64,000 nucleotides of DNA from contig NZ_JAKNTK010000001.1 in NCBI RefSeq assembly GCF_022440805.1, forward strand, positions 2,852,001 to 2,916,000, written 5' to 3'. This DNA is from Holdemania massiliensis (GTDB lineage: Bacteria; Bacillota_I; Bacilli_A; Erysipelotrichales; Erysipelotrichaceae). This document shows positions 18,236 through 26,798 of this stretch, one piece after another (the stretch's first letter is position 1; every line of letters begins with the position of its first letter). Under the pieces are notes generated by a model. The model saw only the letters and a program-made list of their open reading frames with translations, did not search any database and was not told where the DNA came from. A program made the translations under genes and the position numbers.

Positions 18236-18298
18236 CAAAAAAAGATCCTGCTATCACTCCGCACAAAACAACCGGAATGAATGATCCGCAGAATCTTT
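18236..18298 (-). terminator. Long terminator hairpin after the glycosyltransferase
   Basis: Minus-strand AAAGATTCTGC (18298-18288) pairs with GCAGGATCTTT (18251-18241), with a further ATCATTC/GAGTGAT inner stem, followed by TTTTTT. Confidence 0.75.
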
Positions 18299-18336
18299 AA
18301 ATTTTTTACTTTGCTTATAAGCTGCAGGAAGCTATG

Positions 18337-19512
18337 TTAGGACTGGCTTTCCTGAATCCAGCCTTCGATCAGCTGAGCTGCCCGGACAGGACCGCCGGCC
18401 TGATGGAAACTGCGGCTGATCAAGGCCGCGTTTTCTTTTAACGAAGGATTCGCAAGAACCTGGTTCACTGCCGCTCGAATTGCGGCCGCACTGTTCTCCT
18501 TTAGCAGGATGCCGGCATTCAGCTCAACAACTCGTTGCGCAACCCCGCCCTGCTCGGCCGTTTGAGGATAAAGAATCAGCGGAACCTCAGCATTCAGACC
18601 TTCATTGACACTGTTCATCCCGGCATGTGTCAGAAATACTGCGGTTCGCTGCAGAACTTCAATTTGATCAACCTGCGCCTGAATTGTAAAATGGCCCGGG
18701 GCTTTCAGTTGAGCGGCCTGTTCTTCAGTTCCCACAGCCATGATCACCTCGCCTGGATAATCCCGCAGCGCTTCAATGCAATGCTCAAAGAAATCCAGAT
18801 GCTGGTTGTTGACAGTTCCCGGTGAAATGTAAATGACGTTTTTTTCTCCATCATAAGAAGCCGTGGATTTTACAGAAGGACCGACAAATTGAATCTTTTC
18901 GGAGAAGGTATCGGAACACGGCTGAAATTCCTTCGATGTATAGACAATTGTCGGTGTCTGATCATCATTCTGCAGAATTGAAAGCAAATTTTTAACCGGA
19001 TATCCTTGTTTCTGCAGCCGTTTCATCTGGCGATGAATCTGCGGCAAAGAACGGACTAAACCGATCAGCTGACCAAAGCTCTGCTTCATAATCCTGGCTG
19101 AATAACGGTTGAAAGCAAAGGTTGTCGTTGAAGAAATGAACGGAATGCCCAGCTTCAGCGCCGCAAATTTTCCCCAAACCGCCATCGAATCAGCAATGAT
19201 GCAATCCGGCTGAAGTGTCCGCAGCTTCTGACAGACCATCGCATCCAGGGCTAACGTTGTATCGGTCAGCAGCTTTATCGAAGCGCCGACATCGTTAGTC
19301 ATCTGTTTAATCCTTTCCGGATCGGCATTTTCGGTTTGCAGATAAGCGTCGCAGCTGACAAACTGAGCGCCGGCCTCCTCAATCCGTTTTTGAAAAGCCG
19401 AGAATGAAAAATAAATCACCTGATGTCCGCGCTTTGTCAGCTCCCGAACCACCTCCAGTGTAGGATTGGTGTGTCCGTAAGCCGGAATGCAGAAAAATGC
19501 AAGTTTAGCCAT
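18337..19512 (-). CDS. UDP-sugar glycosyltransferase, macrolide (MGT/YjiC) family, GT1
   Basis: 391 residues. The N-terminal Rossmann start MAKLAFFCIPAYGHTNPTLE, with the His of YGH as probable catalytic base, and the C-terminal donor-binding stretch FLTHAGMNSVNEGLNAEVPLILYPQTAEQ match GT1 enzymes of the MGT/YjiC type, which glucosylate small lipophilic acceptors including macrolides and flavonoids. The acceptor is unknown; self-protection or detoxification is plausible. The ATG at 19512 follows GGGAGGG. An AbrB-type gene ends about 100 bases upstream on the same strand and may control it. Confidence 0.88.
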   Translation of the reverse strand: MAKLAFFCIPAYGHTNPTLEVVRELTKRGHQVIYFSFSAFQKRIEEAGAQFVSCDAYLQTENADPERIKQMTNDVGASIKLLTDTTLALDAMVCQKLRTLQPDCIIADSMAVWGKFAALKLGIPFISSTTTFAFNRYSARIMKQSFGQLIGLVRSLPQIHRQMKRLQKQGYPVKNLLSILQNDDQTPTIVYTSKEFQPCSDTFSEKIQFVGPSVKSTASYDGEKNVIYISPGTVNNQHLDFFEHCIEALRDYPGEVIMAVGTEEQAAQLKAPGHFTIQAQVDQIEVLQRTAVFLTHAGMNSVNEGLNAEVPLILYPQTAEQGGVAQRVVELNAGILLKENSAAAIRAAVNQVLANPSLKENAALISRSFHQAGGPVRAAQLIEGWIQESQS

Positions 19513-19609
19513 AACGCCCTCCCTGACTGTATTGACAGTCTTGCTTTGATGAATCCGTAAAATTTTTCAGCGATACTGATGCAGCGTATTCCGTTAAGGA
19601 TAAGCATCT

Positions 19610-19894
19610 TTATTTTCGGGTCTGACGAATGGATTGGGCAAAAGCCTTTGAATCTTCCTCCGGCATATCCGGATAAAGTTCCTTAGCCTTTCCCGAAAAA
19701 ATGGCATCGGCTATTTTTTCAAATACGTCATACCGTTCAATCGCAATGCCTTTCTCCGCGTCCGCCAGCAGCATCAGCGTATCCCCAGGCTCAATCTGAA
19801 ACAGATCACGGACTTCTTTCGGAATAACGATCTGACCTTTGGGTCCGACCTTGACTGAGCTCATGTATTTTCCGTCCTTCACTTGAGATTTCAT
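19610..19894 (-). CDS. AbrB/MazE/SpoVT-type DNA-binding protein
   Basis: 94 residues. The swapped-hairpin AbrB domain is clear at residues 11-50 (SVKVGPKGQIVIPKEVRDLFQIEPGDTLMLL), followed by a helical tail. Such proteins are transition-state regulators or antitoxins; no toxin gene follows, only the glycosyltransferase 97 bases downstream. The ATG at 19894 follows GGAGGGAGACC. Three tandem 9-bp AT-rich repeats directly upstream could be its own operator. Confidence 0.88.
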   Translation of the reverse strand: MKSQVKDGKYMSSVKVGPKGQIVIPKEVRDLFQIEPGDTLMLLADAEKGIAIERYDVFEKIADAIFSGKAKELYPDMPEEDSKAFAQSIRQTRK

Positions 19895-19919
19895 GGTCTC
19901 CCTCCTTCCTGTATCAAAA

Positions 19920-19946
19920 GTATAACTTGTATAACTTATATAACTA
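19920..19946. repeat. Three tandem 9-bp repeats upstream of the AbrB-type gene
   Basis: Plus-strand units GTATAACTT (19920-19928), GTATAACTT (19929-19937) and ATATAACTA (19938-19946), placed 25-50 bases before the start codon and including TATACT on the minus strand that may serve as -10. The rest of the gap up to the next terminator shows nothing recognisable. Confidence 0.75.
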
Positions 19947-20142
19947 TTCTACTGCTGAATGTTATCGCTGTCAACCGTCGTTGTCTTTTATCCATTTTCT
20001 TTCAGGAATACTGCTTCCAAAGTAACAGTCAGCTGATCGCCATGGTCAGAGAAAAGGAGGATCTTAGTGCAGCTTTGATGAACAAAACTGCGCCTGAACG
20101 TACATAGGCGTGAATAAATTTCTTATTTTGAATCGAAAGGTT

Positions 20143-20192
20143 AACTAAACAAAAAAATTTCCGATCCTACCAACCAGAAATTTTCTTAGTTT
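20143..20192 (-). terminator. AT-rich terminator after the patatin gene
   Basis: Minus-strand GAAAATTTC (20185-20177) pairs with GAAATTTTT (20162-20154), flanked by AACTAA-type pairing and followed by T-rich sequence. Low GC content makes it a weaker call. Confidence 0.5.
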
Positions 20193-20199
20193 AATTCGT

Positions 20200-21054
20200 T
20201 CAGGCCTTGCCCAAGAAGCCGAGCAATTCCGCCTTGCGTGCTTCGCAATCGGCTTTCCCCAGTTCAAATAATTGTTTCAAAGCTTCGGCATCGCCGGAGA
20301 ATCGTTTCACGCCCAGATTCTTTGAAGGTCTAAGCAGCAGCGCTTTGCCTTCCTTCTGCAGCTCATCGACGATATTCATTTCTTCATAGTAAACGTCGCT
20401 GCGGATTTTCAGCGCATCGATCAGCGCCTGGTTATGATAAGCCATTTTTGACGTATTCAGCAGTAGCTTGCTGCTGGGCTTACGGACATAGCCTTCGTCC
20501 TTTGTTACAATGACCAGATGTTTATCACAGCCATAGCCCAGCGAACGCTTGATCGGCACCATCGTCGTCACACCGCCGTCCATATACAGCCCATCGCGAT
20601 ACGGCACAGGCGAGCCTGCCAGCGGCAGCGTACACGCACCTTTTAATAAGCGCAGATCATCATCCAGTTCCTGTTTCTTCACCCATTCCACCTTGGATGT
20701 GTTCAGATTGAACAGGCCGATCTCAATTTCCATCGAAGACTGCCGCAAAGTATCCAGCTCATAATGAATTGTTTCTTTCAGCAGACGGTCGAACATAAAA
20801 TCATAGCCGACATAGTGGCGTTCTTTCAGCAGCGGATTCAGTCCTACGTTTCGCTTATCCGGCATATAGATGACGCCGACATCGTACAAATACTGCTTGT
20901 TTCTCATCGCAAAGCTGCACAGGTTCATGGCCCCAGCTGAAATTCCCACGCCGTAATCAAACTCGACCTCGTGATCGATCAGCCATGTTAAAACCCCAGC
21001 CGTATAAGCGCCGCGCATTCCGCCGCCTTCTAAAACCAGTCCGGTTTTTCCCAT
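20200..21054 (-). CDS. Patatin-like phospholipase
   Basis: 284 residues. Oxyanion loop GGGMRG (11-16), nucleophile elbow GISAG (Ser near 39) and the DGG carrying the catalytic Asp (YMDGGVTT) give the complete Ser-Asp dyad of patatin phospholipases of the YlbK/RssA-like cytosolic type. It hydrolyses acyl esters of lipids; no signal peptide. GAGGTG lies six bases before the ATG, and a TGTTACAAT extended -10 is found about 30 bases upstream. Confidence 0.9.
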   Translation of the reverse strand: MGKTGLVLEGGGMRGAYTAGVLTWLIDHEVEFDYGVGISAGAMNLCSFAMRNKQYLYDVGVIYMPDKRNVGLNPLLKERHYVGYDFMFDRLLKETIHYELDTLRQSSMEIEIGLFNLNTSKVEWVKKQELDDDLRLLKGACTLPLAGSPVPYRDGLYMDGGVTTMVPIKRSLGYGCDKHLVIVTKDEGYVRKPSSKLLLNTSKMAYHNQALIDALKIRSDVYYEEMNIVDELQKEGKALLLRPSKNLGVKRFSGDAEALKQLFELGKADCEARKAELLGFLGKA

Positions 21055-21117
21055 AAATTCACCTCAATCATACAATCACTTATTGTAACAAAAAAAACTG
21101 AATTTACCACTACAAAA

Positions 21118-21852
21118 TTATTGTTTCGTCGCTTCCTGAACCATTTTTACAAATTCTTCGCTTCGCCCGGCAGCTAAAATCCGATGCGGACAATCCTTTC
21201 CTGAAAAGTCATGATGCTGCTTAATATCCTCAATCCGCAGATCATATGCCTTCATTAACTCCGCACACAGCGCCGCGGCATTTTCCAGCGTCTTTTCAAA
21301 ATCATTACCTTCATTGACGCACAGTTCAATCCCAATCCCCGTCATATTGCCGCCGCCCTCGGTCATTTTATCTCCGGCATGCCAGCCGACTTCTTCATCC
21401 GGCAGCGCGTGATAAATCGAGTGATCATCCACGGTATAATGCCAGGAATTAATATCCGTCTCATTGGTCTTTAAGTATTCGTTGTGATGCCAGGCATCCG
21501 CACTGGCTGCTTCGTTGTCCGTTTCATGAATCACGATCCAGCGAATTTCACGCTGAATCTGCGGACGATTTTGATGTCCCTGCGGAATATAATCATGAAC
21601 CACGTCAATCCCATTGACCTGCTGCAGCTGTACGCCTTCCGTGTGATAAATCCGTTTTTCCCGAACCGGCCACAGCCATAACAAAAGCAGCGCGATCATC
21701 ACTAAGCCTGCCAGCACGCCCAATATTGCCAGTTTCCGGCGAATCGACGCTTTCAGCCGATACCGCTTATGTGCCCGTTTCTTCTTTCCGTTGGATGAAC
21801 GTGCCGAAATCGTCCGCTTCTGCACGGTGGATTTCTCCCGCTGATTACTCAT
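21118..21852 (-). CDS. Membrane-anchored N-acetylmuramoyl-L-alanine amidase
   Basis: 244 residues: basic N-terminus, one membrane helix at about 45-65, then an Amidase_2/PGRP domain with zinc-type histidines in IVIHETDNE and HHDFSGKDCPH and the conserved NSWHYTVDD and GWHAGD. It cleaves the bond between muramic acid and the peptide in the cell wall. The start at 21852 (MSNQREK) was chosen because GGGGA lies just upstream; in-frame ATG and TTG codons earlier overlap it. A TGATAAAAT extended -10 (21893-21885) drives it, divergent from the P-loop gene. Confidence 0.88.
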   Translation of the reverse strand: MSNQREKSTVQKRTISARSSNGKKKRAHKRYRLKASIRRKLAILGVLAGLVMIALLLLWLWPVREKRIYHTEGVQLQQVNGIDVVHDYIPQGHQNRPQIQREIRWIVIHETDNEAASADAWHHNEYLKTNETDINSWHYTVDDHSIYHALPDEEVGWHAGDKMTEGGGNMTGIGIELCVNEGNDFEKTLENAAALCAELMKAYDLRIEDIKQHHDFSGKDCPHRILAAGRSEEFVKMVQEATKQ

Positions 21853-21941
21853 AAGCATCCCCAATCTGTCAATAACTTATGTTTATTTTATCATGTTCCC
21901 TGACTGAACAACGAAGGAAATTCTTAATTCTTTCTAACACA

Positions 21942-21950
21942 TGCTATAAT
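21942..21950 (+). promoter_or_regulatory. Extended -10 promoter of the P-loop gene
   Basis: TGCTATAAT with a poor -35, 24 bases before the ATG at 21974. It is back-to-back with the amidase promoter. Confidence 0.6.
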
Positions 21951-21973
21951 CAAGTCTAAAGGCAGGTATTCTT

Positions 21974-22471
21974 ATGCAGAAAGTAATCTTTATCAGCGGA
22001 ACCATGGGAAGCGGAAAAACAACAATCAGCCGGCTCTGCAATGAAAAGCTCAGCCGGAGTGTTTGGCTGGATGGGGACTGGTGCTGGATGATGAGTCCCT
22101 TTCAGGTTCAGGATCAGACCAAAGTCATGGTGATGGATAACATTGTTTATCTGTTGAATCAGTTCTTGGCGCAGACTTGCTTTGATCATGTTCTGTTCAG
22201 CTGGGTCATGGATCAGCCGGAAACTGTCCAACAAATTTACAATCGGCTGCAGGGAAATTTCACGTTTTATCACTTCACCTTGCAGCCTTCACCACTCCAG
22301 CTTCGCAGACAGCTGCAGCAGGATATCGACCGAGGTCTGCGGACAGCTGACTGTATCCCGCAAAGTCTGTCACGCTTGACCCATTATGATCAAATTGATT
22401 CAGAAAAAATCAAAATCAATGGACAATCTCCGGAAACAATTACCCGGGAAATTCTCAGTCGTTTGAAATAG
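21974..22471 (+). CDS. Small P-loop kinase-like ATPase
   Basis: 165 residues beginning MQKVIFISGTMGSGKTTISR: a Walker A (GTMGSGKT, 9-16) at the very N-terminus, as in nucleotide and sugar kinases, and an acidic pair in WLDGDWCW that may bind Mg2+. No specific family could be assigned; many Firmicutes have such single-domain AAA or kinase-like proteins. The site AGGCAGG precedes the ATG. The roughly 290 bases after it (to 22756) hold no gene or clear signal. Confidence 0.75.
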   Translation: MQKVIFISGTMGSGKTTISRLCNEKLSRSVWLDGDWCWMMSPFQVQDQTKVMVMDNIVYLLNQFLAQTCFDHVLFSWVMDQPETVQQIYNRLQGNFTFYHFTLQPSPLQLRRQLQQDIDRGLRTADCIPQSLSRLTHYDQIDSEKIKINGQSPETITREILSRLK

Positions 22472-22756
22472 CTGTGTTATTTCTATTTTATACGGCTTTT
22501 CAGTTGGATTCAAATTTGCTTCCTACACCTTATTGAACAAACTTAATGTTGAACAGATTTACTGCTTCAGAAGGCAAAAATTTTACAGTCTCATTAATTT
22601 CCTTTTGTCAAAATAATCGATATCTTCTTATTGATAGTCAGATTGAGAATGACGCCGACCGATATGCGGTTCAAATGTAAATAGGCTGCCTCTGACAGCT
22701 TCGTATGCTTTCCTTTTTCGATATCAATTCTCTCATTCTTGTATCTAACGATTTCA

Positions 22757-22790
22757 CAAAAAAAGCTCCTTTCCCCTCGGAAAAGAAGCT
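22757..22790 (-). terminator. Terminator after mntP
   Basis: Minus-strand AGCTTCTTTTCC / GGAAAGGAGCT (22790-22779, 22774-22764) with a 4-base loop, then seven T residues. Confidence 0.88.
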
Positions 22791-22819
22791 CTTTGCCGCA
22801 TTACAGAAACATGGCGGAA

Positions 22820-23407
22820 TTAAAAGAACATGTGTTCGACAAAAATTCGCAGACCGATCAAGATCAGAATCACGCCGCCCAAAACACGCGCCTTTTCTTT
22901 GACCATTGAGCCAAAGCGCTTTCCGGCCGCAGCCCCGATCAGACTTAACCCGAATGTAATCCCGCAAATCAATAGACAGGCTGTAAAAATATTGACGTGA
23001 ATCACCGCAAAGCTGATGCCCACGGCCAGCGCGTCAATACTTGTCGCAACCGCCTGCATCAAAATCGTAGGCAAGGTCAGCGTCTTGCCTGAACATTCCA
23101 CACATTCCGGTTCATGACTTTCCTGCCAGGCTTCTTTGATCATATTCAGCCCGATCACACCCAATAAGATCAAAGCGATCCAGTGGTCAATCGAAGCGAT
23201 CGCATCGCTGAACATCCGGCCGCAGAAATATCCGATCAGCGGCATGAGTCCCTGAAATAATCCAAAAGCACCGGAAGTTATCAGTGCTTCCTTGCGATGA
23301 AAGTTCTCATAACATAAACCATCGGTAATCGACACCGCAAAAGCATCCATAGCCAACCCCACCGCCAGCATGATCAACGTTGCCGCATCCATAACATTTG
23401 CATCCAT
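22820..23407 (-). CDS. mntP: Manganese efflux pump MntP
   Basis: 195-residue, six-helix MntP/YebN protein. The two acidic membrane motifs of the family are seen in LAVGLAMDAFAVSITDG and VATSIDALAVGISFA, which form the Mn2+ path. The start is the ATG at 23407 (MDANVMDAA) after AAGAGGG; a longer open frame to 23509 only translates the riboswitch and terminator. Expression should be switched on by Mn2+ through the upstream yybP-ykoY element, which independently supports the function. Confidence 0.95.
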   Translation of the reverse strand: MDANVMDAATLIMLAVGLAMDAFAVSITDGLCYENFHRKEALITSGAFGLFQGLMPLIGYFCGRMFSDAIASIDHWIALILLGVIGLNMIKEAWQESHEPECVECSGKTLTLPTILMQAVATSIDALAVGISFAVIHVNIFTACLLICGITFGLSLIGAAAGKRFGSMVKEKARVLGGVILILIGLRIFVEHMFF

Positions 23408-23428
23408 CAGTATTCCCTCTTTCTTCCT

Positions 23429-23474
23429 AAAAAAAGACCCAGGCATAAGCTCGTTAAAGCCTATGCTTGAGTCT
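23429..23474 (-). terminator. Riboswitch-controlled terminator of mntP leader
   Basis: AGACTCAAGCATAGGC (23474-23459) pairs with GCTTATGCCTGGGTCT (23450-23435) through Watson-Crick and G-U pairs, then a run of seven T. Its 5' arm includes the CTCAAG that closes helix P1 of the aptamer, so the two structures exclude each other. Confidence 0.88.
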
Positions 23475-23558
23475 TGTTCATTAAGCCAAACCAGGCGGCA
23501 AAGCGCCATTGTGTTGATTTGACACGCGGATTCTTTCCACGCAAACTACTCCCTCAAG
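23466..23558 (-). promoter_or_regulatory. yybP-ykoY manganese riboswitch
   Basis: Minus strand: P1 arms CTTGAG (23558-23553) and CTCAAG (23471-23466), the conserved GGGAGTAG directly after the first arm, and a second conserved ACAAGAC before the last arm with GCC/GGC-rich helices between. These are the hallmarks of the yybP-ykoY family, which binds Mn2+ with two docked loops. Placed between a strong promoter and the mntP terminator, it should allow read-through when Mn2+ is high. Confidence 0.9.
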
Positions 23559-23568
23559 AAGTATGTTC

Positions 23569-23597
23569 AATATACCAAAGTTTGGATGAAGATGCAA
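23569..23597 (-). promoter_or_regulatory. Promoter of mntP
   Basis: Minus-strand TTGCAT (23597-23592), 17-base spacer ending in TGG, TATATT (23574-23569); the expected start lies just before riboswitch helix P1. Confidence 0.82.
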
Positions 23598-23652
23598 GTC
23601 TTTCCGGCACTTTTTCCGCCAACTTCGACAAGCTGGCGGCATTGTCCCCTTC

Positions 23653-24513
23653 TTATTTGAAATTGCCAATCCACAGCGGGCTGCCAATGGCTTTCAGATG
23701 ATCCTGAAATTCATGGGTTCCGTTGAGAACATCGCGCTGATTGACCAGTTCAATTTGATTTTCAATAATCCAGTTTTTAAAGGTTTCACTGGTACACGCC
23801 TGCAGCTCTTTGCATCGATGGATGTTGCACGTCGATTCTTCCATGATATGATCGTCACAATAACCAGGATGCCAACCGTACAGAAAGACCTCTTCCGCTT
23901 CCGTCCATTGCAGCGACATCATTTTTTCCAGCGGATTGTAATCCTTGAAATCTTCCAGCTTATAACTGGAATTGGTCGCTAAACCGGAAGAATAGTAGCG
24001 CAGGTCCTTGTATTGAGGGTCACAAACCGTGGGATGACGATGATCCGGAGCACTGGAAAAGATATTGTGTGCGATGCCGTATTTTTCCACAATGGCTTTA
24101 AATGCCTTTTCCAGAGGCAGATCGCTGTTTTTCACATTTGCAACATCTGGGTATTTCCCTAAAATGCTGTAGCACAGCTTCATCTGGGCATCGAATTCTT
24201 TGAGCGCCTCCTCATAGGTCGCTTCCTGCATCCGTTCCGGATGCCGATGTCCCCATTTAAACCGCCCTTTCTCATCGACTAAAGAAGGAACTTCTTCCGG
24301 CGGCAGGACCGGACTTTCCCACAGGTGGCGATGCCAACCGATGGACAGCCATGGCTTGTCCTTTAACCAATGCAATGCCGCAATGGTATCAGGGGAATCA
24401 AACATGACGTCGGCCGAAGAAGCAACGCCGCAGTCAAAAGCACGATAAGCTCCCATATCATAAGCGGGGGTATAACCTAAATCGTCAACTCTGAAAACCA
24501 ATCTTTTTCTCAT
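23653..24513 (-). CDS. ChbG/HpnK (YdjC-like) carbohydrate deacetylase
   Basis: 286 residues. The N-terminal RVDDLGYTPAYDMGAYRA is the metal-binding ADDFG-type motif of the YdjC/ChbG family, and GWHRHLWESPVLPP and the late YGWHPGYCDDH supply further histidine ligands. Family members deacetylate chito-oligosaccharides or similar N-acetyl sugars. I chose the ATG at 24513 because GAGG lies nine bases upstream; the ATGs at 24519 and 24528 are also in frame. No sugar transporter or PTS gene neighbours it. Downstream lies a 10-bp hairpin, then mntP's promoter. Confidence 0.82.
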   Translation of the reverse strand: MRKRLVFRVDDLGYTPAYDMGAYRAFDCGVASSADVMFDSPDTIAALHWLKDKPWLSIGWHRHLWESPVLPPEEVPSLVDEKGRFKWGHRHPERMQEATYEEALKEFDAQMKLCYSILGKYPDVANVKNSDLPLEKAFKAIVEKYGIAHNIFSSAPDHRHPTVCDPQYKDLRYYSSGLATNSSYKLEDFKDYNPLEKMMSLQWTEAEEVFLYGWHPGYCDDHIMEESTCNIHRCKELQACTSETFKNWIIENQIELVNQRDVLNGTHEFQDHLKAIGSPLWIGNFK

Positions 24514-24642
24514 TTCCATTATCCTCATCTTTCTGTGAACATTATACAGAATGGCAAGCCGCCTTCGATTGCAGAAAAAGTTTTTATAACAAGGAAAAAG
24601 CTGACATTTAACGCTCCAAAAACAGCGGTTTCATGACAAAAA

Positions 24643-24672
24643 CATAAAAACAGTCCGCGGATCAGACTGTTT
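24643..24672 (-). terminator. Terminator after the Nudix gene
   Basis: Perfect stem AAACAGTC / GACTGTTT (24648-24655, 24665-24672), 9-base loop, T-run on the minus strand. Confidence 0.82.
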
Positions 24673-24696
24673 CTATTCTTCATAAGGTAATAAACT

Positions 24697-25152
24697 TCAC
24701 TGCCGGCATTTCATTGTATTTTTATCTGCCGTCTTTGCCTTGGCTGCGGCACAGGCCTGATATAAAAGCGGCTGAATGTCCGGATACGTCAGTTCAGCAG
24801 GGAGCTGCGCAAACCAATCCGTCTGAGCGATCTCAAACTCAGGCAGCGGACCTGAAATCCCGCCGGTTCCCCAATAAAGCATGCCGCTGTCACTTTTTTC
24901 CTGTTGATGGACAGTATAAATACACAGAGGTTCTAAATGGGCCTCGGTGATGCCGGTTTCTTCCCACAGCTCACGTTTGGCAGCCTGCATGGGTGTTTCC
25001 CCCAGTTCAAGGTGCCCGCCCGGTATTTCCCAAGTAGTTCTGAGATGATGCCGCACTAACAGCACCTGATCCGCGTTAAACAGAACGATCACAACATATT
25101 TTAACGTAACCGCAGCCCCGCAGGGATGAAAGCTGACCTCAATCTTTTCCAT
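24697..25152 (-). CDS. Nudix hydrolase
   Basis: 151 residues with a full Nudix box GGHLELGETPMQAAKRELWEETG (pattern Gx5Ex7REuxEExGu) at about 50-72, binding Mg2+ and cleaving a nucleoside diphosphate linked to another group; substrate unknown. Start at 25152 (MEKIEVSFHP) because AAGGAG lies six bases upstream; earlier codons lack a site. Single gene followed by a terminator, with cls starting upstream in its own unit. Confidence 0.9.
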   Translation of the reverse strand: MEKIEVSFHPCGAAVTLKYVVIVLFNADQVLLVRHHLRTTWEIPGGHLELGETPMQAAKRELWEETGITEAHLEPLCIYTVHQQEKSDSGMLYWGTGGISGPLPEFEIAQTDWFAQLPAELTYPDIQPLLYQACAAAKAKTADKNTMKCRQ

Positions 25153-25259
25153 ATCCGACTCCTTTTTCAGCATCTTAACCGATTTTTGAGCTGATCCTCC
25201 GGAAATTTTCATTTTTCTTCGCTTTTTTTATCTCCAATCGGACAGGATGAAAGCTGCAG

Positions 25260-26798
25260 CTACATCATCGGCGCAAACAGATTCAGCACCGCCCGGATTA
25301 AGCGCACAACCGCCGGCGTTTTGCGGCAGTCCTCCAGCGTGATCTCGCAGCAATCTTTCAGCGTATCGAGATAATCCTGCTTCATCTCTTTGATAATCGA
25401 ACTCTTATAGGTCAGTACACCGCATTCAAAATGCAGGTAATAGCTGCGGTAATCCATATTGGTCGTCCCGCACAAGCCGATCTCATCATCACTGACAAAC
25501 GATTTGGAATGAATAAAACCTGGCGTGTATTCATAAATTTTAACCCCGGCTTTTAACAGCGGTTCGTAATTGGCACGGGTGACCATAAAGACCAGTTTTT
25601 TATCCGGAACATGCGGCACGGTGATGCGCACATCGACACCGGCCTTCGCTGCCGTTTCCAAAGCCCGCTGCATTTCATAACCGATGATCAGATAGGGAGT
25701 ATGGATGTAAACATAATGTCGTGCCTGATTGATGATGTTAAAGTGAATGGTTGCCCCAACTTCTTCCTCATCCGTCGGACTGTCGGAAAACGGCTGGATA
25801 TAACCATCGCTGACCGGCTGTTCCTCCGGCTTATAGACGGGCCAGTAATCGTCATAATTGCTCGGCGGCATCGCCTTGTAAACAAAATTCCAGAACTGCA
25901 GAAACATGACGGTCAGGCTCCAGACCGCATCGCCTTTGAGCATCACAGCTGTGTCTTTCCAATGCCCGTATTTTTCATAGGCATTGATATACTCGTCTGC
26001 CAGGTTGATGCCTCCAACAAACCCGACCTTGCCGTCGATCACACAGATTTTGCGGTGATCACGGTTGTTCATCTGAATCACCAGCTGTGCTTTTAACGGA
26101 TTAAAGACCGCACAGCGGATACCCAGCTTTTCCAGGATTTTACGGTAATTAGCCGGCAGCGTATAGACACAGCCTGCATCGTCATACATGACCCGCACAT
26201 CGACGCCCTGCTTTACCTTTTCAATTAGGATTTCCAGAATTGAATCCCACATGATGCCGTTGTCAATGATGAAGTATTCCAGAAAGATATACCGTTCGGC
26301 TTTTTTTAATTCTTCCAGCATGTGCCAGAATTTGATTTCACCGGTCGGACAATAGGTCGCTTCCGTATTCTTATATACCGGATAATAAGCGTTGTTGACA
26401 ACATAGCGGAACTGTTTGGCGGCCTGTTCATCCTGACCTTCGATCTCCGCCAGAATTTTCTCATTGCGCGGCAGGACCGGATGCGTTCGGGCCGCTTCGA
26501 TCATCGCTTCCCGCCGCAGGGCTTTCGGCATTTTCCGTCCGCCGAACATCAGATAAAACAATCCGCCGAACAGCGGAAAAACGAGAACCAGAATAATCCA
26601 AGCCAGCTTGTAGGAAGGATTTTCCTGGCGATTGACAATGTAGATAATCAAAAAGAAATTGAGAAAGCGAAGCAGATTGCTGACGAGCTTAAACCCCGAC
26701 AGACTGACCATTACACCAATGATCAGACCTAATTGAAGCAAGATTAAAACCGCCACAATGAAAAGACGGTTCGCCATGATATTCAGCAGTTTTTTCAT
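25260..26798 (-). CDS. cls: Cardiolipin synthase
   Basis: 512 residues: two N-terminal membrane helices (about 10-30 and 38-60, the PLDc_N region), then two phospholipase D domains. HKD motif one is HRKICVIDGKVGFVGGINLADE, motif two HSKSFVSDDEIGLCGTTNMDYRS, each with the conserved downstream G(G/T)xN. It makes cardiolipin from two phosphatidylglycerols. The start overlaps the PHP gene stop by one base (TAATG) and follows AAGGA, indicating a two-gene operon. Confidence 0.93.
   Translation of the reverse strand: MKKLLNIMANRLFIVAVLILLQLGLIIGVMVSLSGFKLVSNLLRFLNFFLIIYIVNRQENPSYKLAWIILVLVFPLFGGLFYLMFGGRKMPKALRREAMIEAARTHPVLPRNEKILAEIEGQDEQAAKQFRYVVNNAYYPVYKNTEATYCPTGEIKFWHMLEELKKAERYIFLEYFIIDNGIMWDSILEILIEKVKQGVDVRVMYDDAGCVYTLPANYRKILEKLGIRCAVFNPLKAQLVIQMNNRDHRKICVIDGKVGFVGGINLADEYINAYEKYGHWKDTAVMLKGDAVWSLTVMFLQFWNFVYKAMPPSNYDDYWPVYKPEEQPVSDGYIQPFSDSPTDEEEVGATIHFNIINQARHYVYIHTPYLIIGYEMQRALETAAKAGVDVRITVPHVPDKKLVFMVTRANYEPLLKAGVKIYEYTPGFIHSKSFVSDDEIGLCGTTNMDYRSYYLHFECGVLTYKSSIIKEMKQDYLDTLKDCCEITLEDCRKTPAVVRLIRAVLNLFAPMM

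Noticed and set aside
23408..23509. N-terminal extension of mntP
   Set aside because: It covers the riboswitch and terminator; the AAGAGGG site and family start fit 23407.
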